A DNA stretch of 52,467 nucleotides from Nitrospira sp. Its GTDB lineage: Bacteria; Nitrospirota; Nitrospiria; Nitrospirales; Nitrospiraceae. Below the pieces are notes generated by a model. The model was given only the letters and a program-made list of their open reading frames with translations, ran no database searches and was not told where the DNA came from. Of the stretch, positions 29,842 through 37,662 are shown piece by piece (position 1 is the stretch's first letter; each line of letters begins with the position of its first letter). The DNA lies in NCBI GenBank assembly GCA_020853775.1, contig JADYYH010000071.1, forward strand, positions 1-52,467. The letters are read 5' to 3'. The translations under genes and the position numbers were made by a program.

Positions 29842-30545
29842 AGCTGGTCGCCGGACTCTTCGTAGGACGATGAGGTGAGGTGATCGGATCCGATCCGGCC
29901 GTCACGGAGCGTGATGACCCGCTCCATCGAAGCAGCCAGTTGTTGATCATGCGTAACCAGCACGAGGGTCGTGCCGGCATCCCGATGTAAGGCCATGATG
30001 AGCTGGATCACCTGCTGGCCCGTATGGGAATCCAGGTTTCCGGTCGGTTCGTCGGCCAACAGAATCGGGGGCCGGCAGGCAAAGGCGCGCGCCACCGCAA
30101 CGCGCTGCTGTTCTCCTCCGGAAAGCTGAACGGGATAGTGCGAGACCCGGTGCCCTAACCCAACCGCCTGCAACAATTCGAGGGCGCGCTGGCGCGCGTG
30201 ACGATCACCCGCGAGTTCCAGCGGGATCGACACGTTCTCCAGAGCGGTTAACGTCGGAATCAGGTGAAACGACTGAAAGATATACCCCACGTTGGCCAGG
30301 CGCAGGCGCGCCATCGCCTTCTCGTTCAACTGGGTAATCTCGCGGCCGTTGAGCCAAATGGTTCCGGATGTCGGCCGGTCAAGGCCGGCGATCAAGCCCA
30401 GCAGCGTGGACTTGCCACTCCCGGACGGCCCGACAATCGCTATGGTTTGCTTTTCCGGAATGTCGAGACTGATATCATTAAGAATCCTGACCGTCTCGCC
30501 TCCGGCCTCCAGCTGCATCGTCACATGTTGAGTGGCAATCATCAT
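29838..30545 (-). CDS. ABC transporter ATP-binding protein (YbbA/LolD type)
   Basis: ATPase partner of the adjacent FtsX permease. It has Walker A GPSGSGKSTLLG, the Q-loop YIFQSFHLIPTLTALENV, the ABC signature LSGGEQQRVAVARA and Walker B PILLADEPTGNLDS followed by the H-loop VLVTHD. This belongs to the LolD/MacB/YbbA subfamily. I chose the ATG at 30545, which follows an AGCAGG site; a longer frame reaches 30569. The start is divergent from the esterase gene with about 55 bp between them. Confidence 0.93.
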   Translation of the reverse strand: MMIATQHVTMQLEAGGETVRILNDISLDIPEKQTIAIVGPSGSGKSTLLGLIAGLDRPTSGTIWLNGREITQLNEKAMARLRLANVGYIFQSFHLIPTLTALENVSIPLELAGDRHARQRALELLQAVGLGHRVSHYPVQLSGGEQQRVAVARAFACRPPILLADEPTGNLDSHTGQQVIQLIMALHRDAGTTLVLVTHDQQLAASMERVITLRDGRIGSDHLTSSSYEESGDQL

Positions 30546-30585
30546 CCTGCTAATCCGCGGACCTCGCATCCAAACACAATTTTCA

Positions 30586-30597
30586 TATTATACTGTA
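30586..30597. promoter_or_regulatory. Bidirectional A/T-rich -10 region
   Basis: In the short divergent gap the minus strand reads TATAAT (30587-30592) for the ABC pair and the plus strand reads TATACT (30589-30594) for the esterase. Neither has a good -35 box at 16-18 bp. The plus-strand box is only 6 bp from the ATG at 30601, which would make that transcript almost leaderless. Confidence 0.35.
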
Positions 30598-30600
30598 CGA

Positions 30601-31404
30601 ATGACGCCCTGCTCTGACCTTTTCCTCCTCAGTCCGCGCTTGCTGACAGGAGGCCTCATGGCCCTGCTGATGAGCGGCCTCGTGGGCTGCGATCAAACAC
30701 CTCCGACTTCCAGCTCTCCCTCATCATCCGACCCCGCTGGTCTTTCCCGACCTCACTCGTCGACTGACGACAAGCCCGCAACGGACCCGGCTCCGGCGAC
30801 GACTCCCGCATCCGACCCCCGGCCCAGAATCGTCGCATTCGGCGATAGCTTGACGGCCGGCCTTGGTGTCTCCCCCGAACAGACCTATCCTGCGCAGCTT
30901 CAGAATCAGCTCGATGCGCTGGGGCATCGCTATCAGGTGCTCAATGCAGGGGTGAGCGGAGACACGACCGCCGGTGGCCTACGCCGGGTGTCCTGGGTGC
31001 TTGCCGGAAAACCGTCTGTGGTGATTCTTGAGCTGGGCGGAAATGACGGGTTGCGCGGCCTGAGCCTGCCGGAGACGCGTTCGCACCTGGACGCGATGAT
31101 CAGGCAGTTAACAGAGGCCGGGGTACAGGTGATTCTGGCCGGCATGAAGCTGCCGCCGAACTACGGAGAGGAGTACACGACGAAATTCGAAGCGATGTAC
31201 CGAGATCTGGCGAAGGCCCACGCACTGCCACTGATTCCATTTCTTCTGGAAGGAGTAGGCGGCGAACAGAGGCTCAATCAAGCCGACGGTATCCATCCCA
31301 CGGGGGAAGGTTATCGGATTGTGGTCCAAAACGTGCTGCAGACCCTGCTTCCGCTCCTGAAAACCAGCGGATCCGCCACACCGGGCATCAAAAAGAAGGC
31401 GTGA
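30601..31404 (+). CDS. SGNH/GDSL-family esterase lipoprotein (TesA-like arylesterase)
   Basis: Exported hydrolase for acyl or aryl esters. The signal region ends LMSGLVGC, a lipobox, followed by a Pro/Ser/Thr-rich linker. The catalytic domain has block I IVAFGDSLTAGLG (nucleophile Ser), block II with NAGVSGDTTAGGL, block III LELGGNDGLRG and block V DGIHPTGEGY with the Asp/His pair. This is the TesA/arylesterase branch. The start is uncertain: ATG 30601 gives a normal signal peptide, while ATG 30658 has a good AGGAGG site but leaves a very short signal. Confidence 0.9.
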   Translation: MTPCSDLFLLSPRLLTGGLMALLMSGLVGCDQTPPTSSSPSSSDPAGLSRPHSSTDDKPATDPAPATTPASDPRPRIVAFGDSLTAGLGVSPEQTYPAQLQNQLDALGHRYQVLNAGVSGDTTAGGLRRVSWVLAGKPSVVILELGGNDGLRGLSLPETRSHLDAMIRQLTEAGVQVILAGMKLPPNYGEEYTTKFEAMYRDLAKAHALPLIPFLLEGVGGEQRLNQADGIHPTGEGYRIVVQNVLQTLLPLLKTSGSATPGIKKKA

Positions 31405-31443
31405 AACATCCTCTCCGTGTTTTGTAACGGAGAAACATTTCAC
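31401..31443. terminator. Hairpin at the end of the esterase gene
   Basis: GTGAAA (31401-31406) pairs with TTTCAC (31438-31443), and TCTCCGT (31412-31418) pairs with ACGGAGA (31427-31433), with an 8-bp loop. The left arm includes the stop codon. It lies between convergent genes and could stop transcription from both sides, though U-tracts are weak. Confidence 0.55.
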
Positions 31444-31466
31444 GCCGCACGATCCGGAGGAGCTGG

Positions 31467-31643
31467 TTAGCTCTTCTTGAAGAAGGTGTCGTAGACCCCG
31501 AACCCCAAGATCAGAGCGATCAAGGTGTAATAGAGGCCTGTAATGCCACTGTAGTCCGGCGGCCCCTCACTGACGTTGGCAAACGCAGTGGTCGCCTGAA
31601 GCGCCCCGATTCCACCCAAGATTCCTACTATCAGCTTGTTCAT
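31467..31643 (-). CDS. Small exported or membrane protein, 58 residues
   Basis: Unrecognised. The predicted protein starts MNKLIVGILGGIGALQATTA, a signal-like helix with an AFA end. A short polar segment (NVSEGPPDYSG) follows, then a membrane helix (LYYTLIALILGFGVYDTFF) and a KKS tail. A GGGGGAG site lies just before the ATG at 31643, and a sigma70-like promoter is 40-70 bp upstream, so the gene is probably real and expressed alone. It is bounded by the convergent hairpin downstream. The form resembles single-span accessory subunits of membrane complexes, but I cannot assign a partner. Confidence 0.72.
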   Translation of the reverse strand: MNKLIVGILGGIGALQATTAFANVSEGPPDYSGITGLYYTLIALILGFGVYDTFFKKS

Positions 31644-31684
31644 GATCTCCCCCTTGTAGTCAAGGAATGCCCAAAGAGGCCCGC

Positions 31685-31714
31685 ATTGTACTGAAGGGAC
31701 GAGGGGTGACGCAA
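31685..31714 (-). promoter_or_regulatory. Candidate promoter of the 58-residue protein gene
   Basis: Minus strand TTGCGT (31709-31714), 18 bp, TACAAT (31685-31690). Transcription would begin about 35 bp before the ATG at 31643. Confidence 0.5.
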
Positions 31715-31782
31715 GGGGTAAGAAGAAAGAAGGATTGGAAACGAAATCGGGAGGAAAGCCCCCTGTTGAGGCAGGGAGGCCG

Positions 31783-32721
31783 TTACACCTTTCCCAGGGC
31801 TTTCAGCATCGTCGCCACATCGCGGCAGGTATCGGAGAGTCCCTCCAATCGACGGCCCTTTTCGGTCAGGAGCCCGGCAATGGCCCTGACTTCGCCCTCG
31901 AACTGTTCCACATGTCGGGACAGATCGGTGGATTTGGACAGGGAGGCCTTGTGCTGATCCACCTCCCGCTGGAGATCCCGGCAAATCACCTGCAACGATT
32001 TGGCTTCCTTGGCGGAGGCTTCCAGATCCTGAGTCAGCCGGGCGACGACCGCTTCACGATTGCGAATATCCGTATCGAGTTCGATTTGCGCGACTTCGCT
32101 TTCCCGCCTCCGTTCATCCAACTGCTGAATGATCCGCGTCCAGGTCGAGACCAGGCCGGGTTCGATATCCGGCTGAGCGGGAACCGGCTGACCGGATTGA
32201 ATGGCCTGCACCACTCGTTGCATCCAGTCGCTGAACTGATTCAGCTCGCTGAGCTTCACGTCCCCGGACGGGGCGGATTTCGCCGTGGTTCGTTCGGCTT
32301 CAAGACGAGGAGCTGCAGGCCGCGCCCTGGGAACCACGCGAGCTTTCGACCAGCGTTGATACTCGAGCAGCGCAGCGACACCGTGCCGGCAGATCGGTTG
32401 CTCGTGTAGGGTACAGGAGCATTTGGCTTCCAGGTGTCCGTTGTGGAGACGGATGGTCTGCTCGTACAGCCCGGAATTGCCCATCACGGACGAGGTGAAT
32501 TCGGTATCCGATGCATCGGTCAGCTGTACCCGGCGTTCCGTCTGGTATTGCTTGCCGATTTGGAACGCATTGGGCTCCACGATGGAGCTGATCATGTCCG
32601 CCTCAAGCAAACTGAGGCGATCCGCCGAACAGGCAATTTTCCCCCGCATCGTGCCACCTGTGGAATGGTTGGTTCCCGTGAGTCGCCCTTGCAACTTGTC
32701 GAATGATCGCCGCAGTGTCAT
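31783..32721 (-). CDS. SWIM zinc-finger protein with long coiled coil
   Basis: The N-terminal third has a SWIM-type motif CSCTLHEQPICRH (CxC...CxH) followed by a GVAALLEYQRW helix, as in SWIM domains of Snf2-linked and other nucleic-acid-binding proteins. An Arg/Ala-rich linker follows, then about 130 residues of heptad-like sequence (QLDERRRESEVAQIELDTD and on) that should form a coiled coil. No helicase or nuclease domain is present. Three starts are possible (32748, 32721, 32649); the last has an AGGTGG site. Role unknown; DNA or protein scaffold binding is an inference. Confidence 0.75.
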   Translation of the reverse strand: MTLRRSFDKLQGRLTGTNHSTGGTMRGKIACSADRLSLLEADMISSIVEPNAFQIGKQYQTERRVQLTDASDTEFTSSVMGNSGLYEQTIRLHNGHLEAKCSCTLHEQPICRHGVAALLEYQRWSKARVVPRARPAAPRLEAERTTAKSAPSGDVKLSELNQFSDWMQRVVQAIQSGQPVPAQPDIEPGLVSTWTRIIQQLDERRRESEVAQIELDTDIRNREAVVARLTQDLEASAKEAKSLQVICRDLQREVDQHKASLSKSTDLSRHVEQFEGEVRAIAGLLTEKGRRLEGLSDTCRDVATMLKALGKV

Positions 32722-32865
32722 GGAGTGCTTACCCCTGAGGCCCATCATCCGGATAGGCGATCCGAGCGTACGGCAGGTTCCCCGATCCGACCGTCCCGGT
32801 AACGGGAGTCCCTGCAGGGATCGAAACCATTCGGCAGGGCCGCGCTGACTCGACCGCTCGATATC

Positions 32866-33879
32866 TTATCGGCATCGTCGAGGGGCCCCTTGAGACCCAG
32901 GCGGGGTCAACCACACAAAATCTGCAATGCCTTCCTGCATCAGCTGATACAGTTCAGCGGCCCGTTCCTGTTCAAATGTGGCCATGTAAATAGTCACTTC
33001 CTTGAGGCCACCCACCCGTCGAGCAACCCGATTCGGCACCGGCAACCGGTATTGGACATGCCCGCCGCCGGTGTAACTCACCACCGGACCTTGCGCCTGA
33101 TCATCCGCAGCGCGAACACGATGCACCGCCGCCGTGACGGTCTTGGCCATGCCTTCGTCCCTCACCATGGAGGCCTCGTACATGGTCTGGTAGTCTTCCG
33201 GTGCCCCTCCGCCATGGCAGGCCTGAAGCTGAGACAGAATCCGGGAGCGATACGCCGGGGCATCGACAATGGTCTCCTGCTCCATACCCCACTGACGCCA
33301 CTCGGGCTGGTCCTTGGCCTGAGCCAGTCCCGATTTGACGACCTGACGAATCAGCGGTTTCGGGGGATTCATCGCCAGCACGGGGAGCCGCTGATCCTTG
33401 GCAAACTGGACCAACGGTTCATAATCCTCAAAGGCGCCGCCCCAATTTTGCTTCCATCCCACACGCTCCAGAAATTCCTGACGAGCAGGCTCCTTCGACA
33501 GGAGATAGTCATCGAGCGCCGGCTGGCCTTCCCAGCCGAACATCTCCATCGCCAGCACGGGCCGACGCCCGTGGTTGACGAGCGACCGCAACACCGTCAG
33601 CGCGGCCTCGATGTGCGAACGGTTGTGATGCTCCTCTCCCAGATAAATCACGTCATAGCCGGCCAACCCCTCCAACCAGTCGTTCATCGAAACGAAGCGG
33701 CCAGTCTTGGCATTCAACACTTGACCAACCGCCCACTCGTCCCAGCCTTGCGGGATGGCCCGGGTCACAGGCACGTTTGTCTGACACCCTTCCAGGGCAA
33801 CCACCAGCCCAAAGACGGCAATCACGCATCGGAGGCTCTGCCATAATTTCTGATGTCCATGTGGTACTGGAGTACACAT
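32866..33879 (-). CDS. ChaN-family lipoprotein
   Basis: A 337-residue lipoprotein with signal helix VIAVFGLVVALEGC (lipobox). The ChaN/Tiki-like domain has YDVIYLGEEHHNRSHIEAAL near the start, the VLAMEMFGWEGQPALDDYL segment, and a late VVSYTGGGHVQYRLPVPNRV segment. ChaN proteins of this family bind haem and have been linked to iron uptake; related Tiki proteins are metalloproteases. The neighbours give no iron-uptake context, so the role here is open. It is divergent from the next gene. Confidence 0.87.
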   Translation of the reverse strand: MCTPVPHGHQKLWQSLRCVIAVFGLVVALEGCQTNVPVTRAIPQGWDEWAVGQVLNAKTGRFVSMNDWLEGLAGYDVIYLGEEHHNRSHIEAALTVLRSLVNHGRRPVLAMEMFGWEGQPALDDYLLSKEPARQEFLERVGWKQNWGGAFEDYEPLVQFAKDQRLPVLAMNPPKPLIRQVVKSGLAQAKDQPEWRQWGMEQETIVDAPAYRSRILSQLQACHGGGAPEDYQTMYEASMVRDEGMAKTVTAAVHRVRAADDQAQGPVVSYTGGGHVQYRLPVPNRVARRVGGLKEVTIYMATFEQERAAELYQLMQEGIADFVWLTPPGSQGAPRRCR

Positions 33880-34016
33880 ATGGTCTACCTAACACACGCC
33901 TCATGCAGCCGCAAGACGAGGCGCTTGACTCCCTTGTAACCCGCCCGATACTCTGCGCGACGCAACCGAAGAGTCGATGGACCACAACCCACACGCCAAT
34001 CGTTAACTCCTGACCG

Positions 34017-35342
34017 ATGCCTGTTGACTCCGACAGCCTGGCCGCATTCCGAAAGCAGGTCACGTCCGCCAGGTCGCTCGATGCACCGTTATGGGAGGCC
34101 TCGCGTCACCTTGTCCATCCCACGGACTGGCCCGCAACCAGGAATAGCCTCGTCGAGGAAATCCTGGCCTCTTCCATCCCGGACGGACTCAAGCAGGATC
34201 TCCAAGCAGCCTTGCCCGTCTTGCTCGCCACCGACGATCGCACCGCCGCCGGACTCCTCAAGCAGCTGACCGGCCTTCCCCTCACCAAAGCCCTGCGCGC
34301 CTTATGCGTGTTCTTTAAGGTGGGAAAACCCTCAACGGCCAAGTGGCCCCTGCCGAGCGTCACACCGGACACCATCGACCGGTTCATTCAGACGCATCAC
34401 AATCCCTTTGATGTGTTAGTGGAACAGGTCCCCGCCTCGGTCTTGGATCTGGGGGCAGGGGATCTCTCATTTGCTGAAGAACTGGCCACGCTCTACGAGC
34501 CTGCGCTGGCCGCGCAACAGAGGCCCCTCGTGCTCCACTGCCTCGACCGGCTCGATCCGTTGTCACAACTCGGAGGGCCGTTACACGCCCCCCCGCTTCG
34601 ACTGAATCGCCTGCGCGCCAAGCCGGGCCTGCAGTTCCGCTTCTATGGCGACCAGGACATGTTTGCGCTCGACGCCTTGGAACGAGACCAGCGGCTGGCC
34701 GCCCGATATCTCCTCGTCACCTGCTGGGCACCGGCGACGCCGACCTTTGCCTATGAACCGACCCGCCTCTCCGCCCGCTGCCTCGCCGAAGAGCTCCGGC
34801 GCACTAAGGGAGATTCCCGCCAGATTCGACATGGCAAAGAACCAGCCCTGGAGGTGAACCATGCCGGACGGAGCCTGCTGTTCCCCCCATGGAAGTTCGA
34901 TATACGCGGGCCGCTCGCCCTGCTGGAATTGATGGCCACCCGAGGAGCCCTCTGTGTGTTGGGAGCGGTGGACTCGCAGGTCTGTTGGGAAATTCTCTCG
35001 CAGCTGATTGATGACCCGCGCCTCAGGCCCGCCGATGTCGTGTTATCGGCACAGACTCTGCCCGAGGTCTTCGGAGAGATCTACCGCCAACTGTCAGCCC
35101 TCCCGGTCGGCGGCTCCTGCCTGCTCTCGGACCTCACGGCGCTGCGGAAGAGTTTTCCATCGGTCCTGCACGCCGCTTCCGGTCAGCCTGCCCCGTATCG
35201 ATTCCGCCAGGTCAAAATTCAGCGCGGCGCATTATTCGACGGTCTCCCTGCCAGTAGCACCGCCAGGCGGTTCCAAGGCATGTCGGAAGAAACTCCCCCC
35301 TGGCTGCTGACGCTCGTACCAGAGCCCGTCTCCATTTCATAA
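34017..35342 (+). CDS. Conserved-looking protein with a SAM-binding-like motif
   Basis: A 441-residue protein I do not recognise as a named family. Residues about 138-160 (VPASVLDLGAGDLSFAEELA) look like motif I of class I methyltransferases. The strand after it ends LHCLDRLDP, placing an acidic residue where motif II would bind the ribose. The N-terminal 120 residues are helical. Late segments (LLFPPWKFDIRGPLALLELM, ADVVLSAQTLPEVFGEIYRQL) fit the same fold. No signal peptide. It precedes the moxR-type operon by about 160 bp and has a separate candidate promoter after it. Confidence 0.72.
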   Translation: MPVDSDSLAAFRKQVTSARSLDAPLWEASRHLVHPTDWPATRNSLVEEILASSIPDGLKQDLQAALPVLLATDDRTAAGLLKQLTGLPLTKALRALCVFFKVGKPSTAKWPLPSVTPDTIDRFIQTHHNPFDVLVEQVPASVLDLGAGDLSFAEELATLYEPALAAQQRPLVLHCLDRLDPLSQLGGPLHAPPLRLNRLRAKPGLQFRFYGDQDMFALDALERDQRLAARYLLVTCWAPATPTFAYEPTRLSARCLAEELRRTKGDSRQIRHGKEPALEVNHAGRSLLFPPWKFDIRGPLALLELMATRGALCVLGAVDSQVCWEILSQLIDDPRLRPADVVLSAQTLPEVFGEIYRQLSALPVGGSCLLSDLTALRKSFPSVLHAASGQPAPYRFRQVKIQRGALFDGLPASSTARRFQGMSEETPPWLLTLVPEPVSIS

Positions 35343-35419
35343 CCGCTTCAGTCCGGTTCCCGCCCCGGCGTCGCCACGATTCGACCACTTACGCCACCTC
35401 GCGTAAAAGGCCGGATAAA

Positions 35420-35448
35420 TTGACGGTCCCCAGACCCTTTGTTAGACT
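35420..35448 (+). promoter_or_regulatory. Candidate promoter of the moxR operon
   Basis: TTGACG (35420-35425), 17 bp, TAGACT (35443-35448). A transcript from here would begin near 35455, which supports the GTG at 35502 as the moxR start over the TTG at 35439. Confidence 0.5.
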
Positions 35449-35501
35449 TCGGGCATACACGCCCATGTGCCGAACATAATCCCCATCCAAACAGATCCAA
35501 C

Positions 35502-36443
35502 GTGAATTCTTCTCACTCGATCAAACTGTTACAGGACAATATCGCGCAGGTCATCAAGGGGAAGCCGCGGACGATTGAATTGGCGGTCGTCTGCCTGTTG
35601 GCGCGGGGACACCTGCTGATTGAAGACGTGCCCGGGGTGGGAAAAACGACCCTGGCCCACAGCCTGGCCCGATCGCTAGACTGCTCCTTCAAGCGCATCC
35701 AATTCACGAGCGACCTGCTGCCGTCCGACATCGTCGGCATATCGGTATTCAATCGTCAAAAACAGGCCTTCGAGTTCATGCCGGGACCGCTCTTTGCCAA
35801 CATCGTCCTCGCCGACGAGATCAATCGCACCACCCCGAAAACACAAAGCAGTTTGCTGGAAGCGATGAGCGAAGCCCAGATTTCCGTCGATAACCAAACC
35901 TATCCACTTCAGCAACCGTTCATGGTGATTGCCACGCAAAATCCGGCGGAGTATCACGGCACCTTTCCGCTTCCGGAATCGCAATTGGATCGATTTCTGA
36001 TGCGGCTCTGCATCGGGTATCCCACGCCCGAAGAGGAAAAGAAGGTTCTGGACCGACCGCAATCGCTGCATCCGGCCAATGAAATCGAGCCGGTTCTGAA
36101 CGCGCAGCACATCCTGGATCTGCAAGCCCAGGCCGACAAGGTCCGAATGGAAGACAGCCTGATGGACTACCTGCTGGCCATCGTCCTCACCACCAGGCAA
36201 AACCCCTTATTTTCACTCGGCGTCAGTACGCGTGGCGCACTTGCCCTGTGCAAAGCGGCAAAGGCCCTCGCCCTGGCGCGGGACCGAACCTATTGCCTGC
36301 CCGAAGACATCAAAGAACTCGCTCCGGCTGTTCTCTCGCACCGCGTCATGCTCAGCCGCGCTCAGGGCACACGCACGAAGAGTGTCGAGCACACAGAACG
36401 GGTCATTCACGACATTCTCGAAAGCATCCCGGTTCCCGTGTGA
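35502..36443 (+). CDS. MoxR-family AAA+ ATPase
   Basis: Chaperone-like ATPase that usually works with an adjacent DUF58 protein. It has Walker A GVGKTTLAH, Walker B ADEINRTTPKTQSSLLEAMSE, the sensor-1 region VIATQNPAEYHGTFPLPESQLDRF, and a C-terminal lid. I chose the GTG at 35502 (313 residues) for the reasons given at the promoter; no good Shine-Dalgarno site is visible. It heads the three-gene set moxR - DUF58 - transglutaminase, a widespread conserved arrangement. Confidence 0.93.
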   Translation: MNSSHSIKLLQDNIAQVIKGKPRTIELAVVCLLARGHLLIEDVPGVGKTTLAHSLARSLDCSFKRIQFTSDLLPSDIVGISVFNRQKQAFEFMPGPLFANIVLADEINRTTPKTQSSLLEAMSEAQISVDNQTYPLQQPFMVIATQNPAEYHGTFPLPESQLDRFLMRLCIGYPTPEEEKKVLDRPQSLHPANEIEPVLNAQHILDLQAQADKVRMEDSLMDYLLAIVLTTRQNPLFSLGVSTRGALALCKAAKALALARDRTYCLPEDIKELAPAVLSHRVMLSRAQGTRTKSVEHTERVIHDILESIPVPV

Positions 36444-36519
36444 CCACGCCTCGTGCGTGCGAAACGGCAGGTCGGATAACCGCTCCCTACGGGCGCTCAC
36501 GGAATGACAGGCCACCAGC

Positions 36520-37662
36520 ATGGCGTCCATGACCCTCCACACCTGGTTTCACCGGCTCTCTCGATATCGGGCGATCAGCGTGACCACGGAAGGCGTGCGC
36601 TTCTTGCTGTTAACGTTGGCCGTGGGCATCGCGGCCGTGAACACGGGCAACAATCTCTTCTACCTGTTATTGGCGATGATGCTCAGCCTCATCGTGCTCT
36701 CCGGCTTGTTGTCGGAACAATGCGTGCGGCGGCTGGAGTTCCACCGCCATCTGCCCGACACACTGTTTGTGAACCAACCGGCCACCGCCACGCTCTGGAT
36801 TGCCAACCGCAAATCACATCTGCCGAGCATCTCCTTACGGTTCCTCGACATCGCTGCCGGCCAGGACCATGATTGCGGCATTCGCCTGACTCACCTTGCG
36901 CCGGGTGCGTCGACGTTGCGTACCTACCCCCTGCTCATCAGGCGACGAGGGCGCTATCAGATCGACGGGATCCGTGTCGTCACGCCGTTTCCCTTCGGGC
37001 TGTTTCATAAGAAAGCGTTCTACCCGCAGGAGGCCAGCATACTCGTCTGCCCCGAACTCATTCCCCTGCCGCCCGTGCAGCTCCAGGAAATTCACGCGAT
37101 CGGCCACGAGCACGCCTTGTCTCGACGCGGCCACGGAAATTCGCTCTACAATCTGCGGGAATTTCGCCCCGGTGACGATTCTCGCGCCATCCATTGGATG
37201 ACGACGGCGCGCACCGCCAAACTCATGCTGAAAGAGACCGAAGCCGAAGATCAACGCATCATTACACTTGCGGTCTTTACGGTCGCTCCCGACGAAGAAG
37301 CCGACAGATTCGAACGGGCACTCTCCATCGCCGCCTCACTGATTGATCAATTGGTGAACAGCGGCCTGCGGCTCCGCTTGCTGCTCGGTGAGCAACAGGA
37401 ACTCCTGGCCGAGGGAAACGAGTCGCCGCTGCATCTGTTCCATGCCTTGGCGCTCTGCGAGCGGCGCCCTGTAGCCGACAGCGCGGCCGTACAAGAGGCG
37501 CTCTCTCAGGCGCTGGCTCGATCCCAGGATGGCCCCGCTCTCTTGCTTTCCTCTTGGGCAGACCCTGCTCTCCACGGTGTGTTTCCAGCGGTGGACCAGA
37601 TTCTCACCCCCGACACCCACAAGGATCTCTTCGATGCCGCTGGATCATGCCTTCCGGCTTAG
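36520..37662 (+). CDS. DUF58-domain protein
   Basis: A 380-residue membrane-anchored protein. Two helices near residues 25-65 (FLLLTLAVGIAAVNTGNNLFYLLLAMMLSLIVLS) are followed by a beta-rich extracytoplasmic or cytoplasmic segment and the DUF58 core signature YNLREFRPGDDSRAIHWMTTARTAKLMLKE. The later part has a VWA-like fold in this family. It is the usual partner of the MoxR ATPase. The transglutaminase gene starts inside its last 29 bp. Confidence 0.91.
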   Translation: MASMTLHTWFHRLSRYRAISVTTEGVRFLLLTLAVGIAAVNTGNNLFYLLLAMMLSLIVLSGLLSEQCVRRLEFHRHLPDTLFVNQPATATLWIANRKSHLPSISLRFLDIAAGQDHDCGIRLTHLAPGASTLRTYPLLIRRRGRYQIDGIRVVTPFPFGLFHKKAFYPQEASILVCPELIPLPPVQLQEIHAIGHEHALSRRGHGNSLYNLREFRPGDDSRAIHWMTTARTAKLMLKETEAEDQRIITLAVFTVAPDEEADRFERALSIAASLIDQLVNSGLRLRLLLGEQQELLAEGNESPLHLFHALALCERRPVADSAAVQEALSQALARSQDGPALLLSSWADPALHGVFPAVDQILTPDTHKDLFDAAGSCLPA

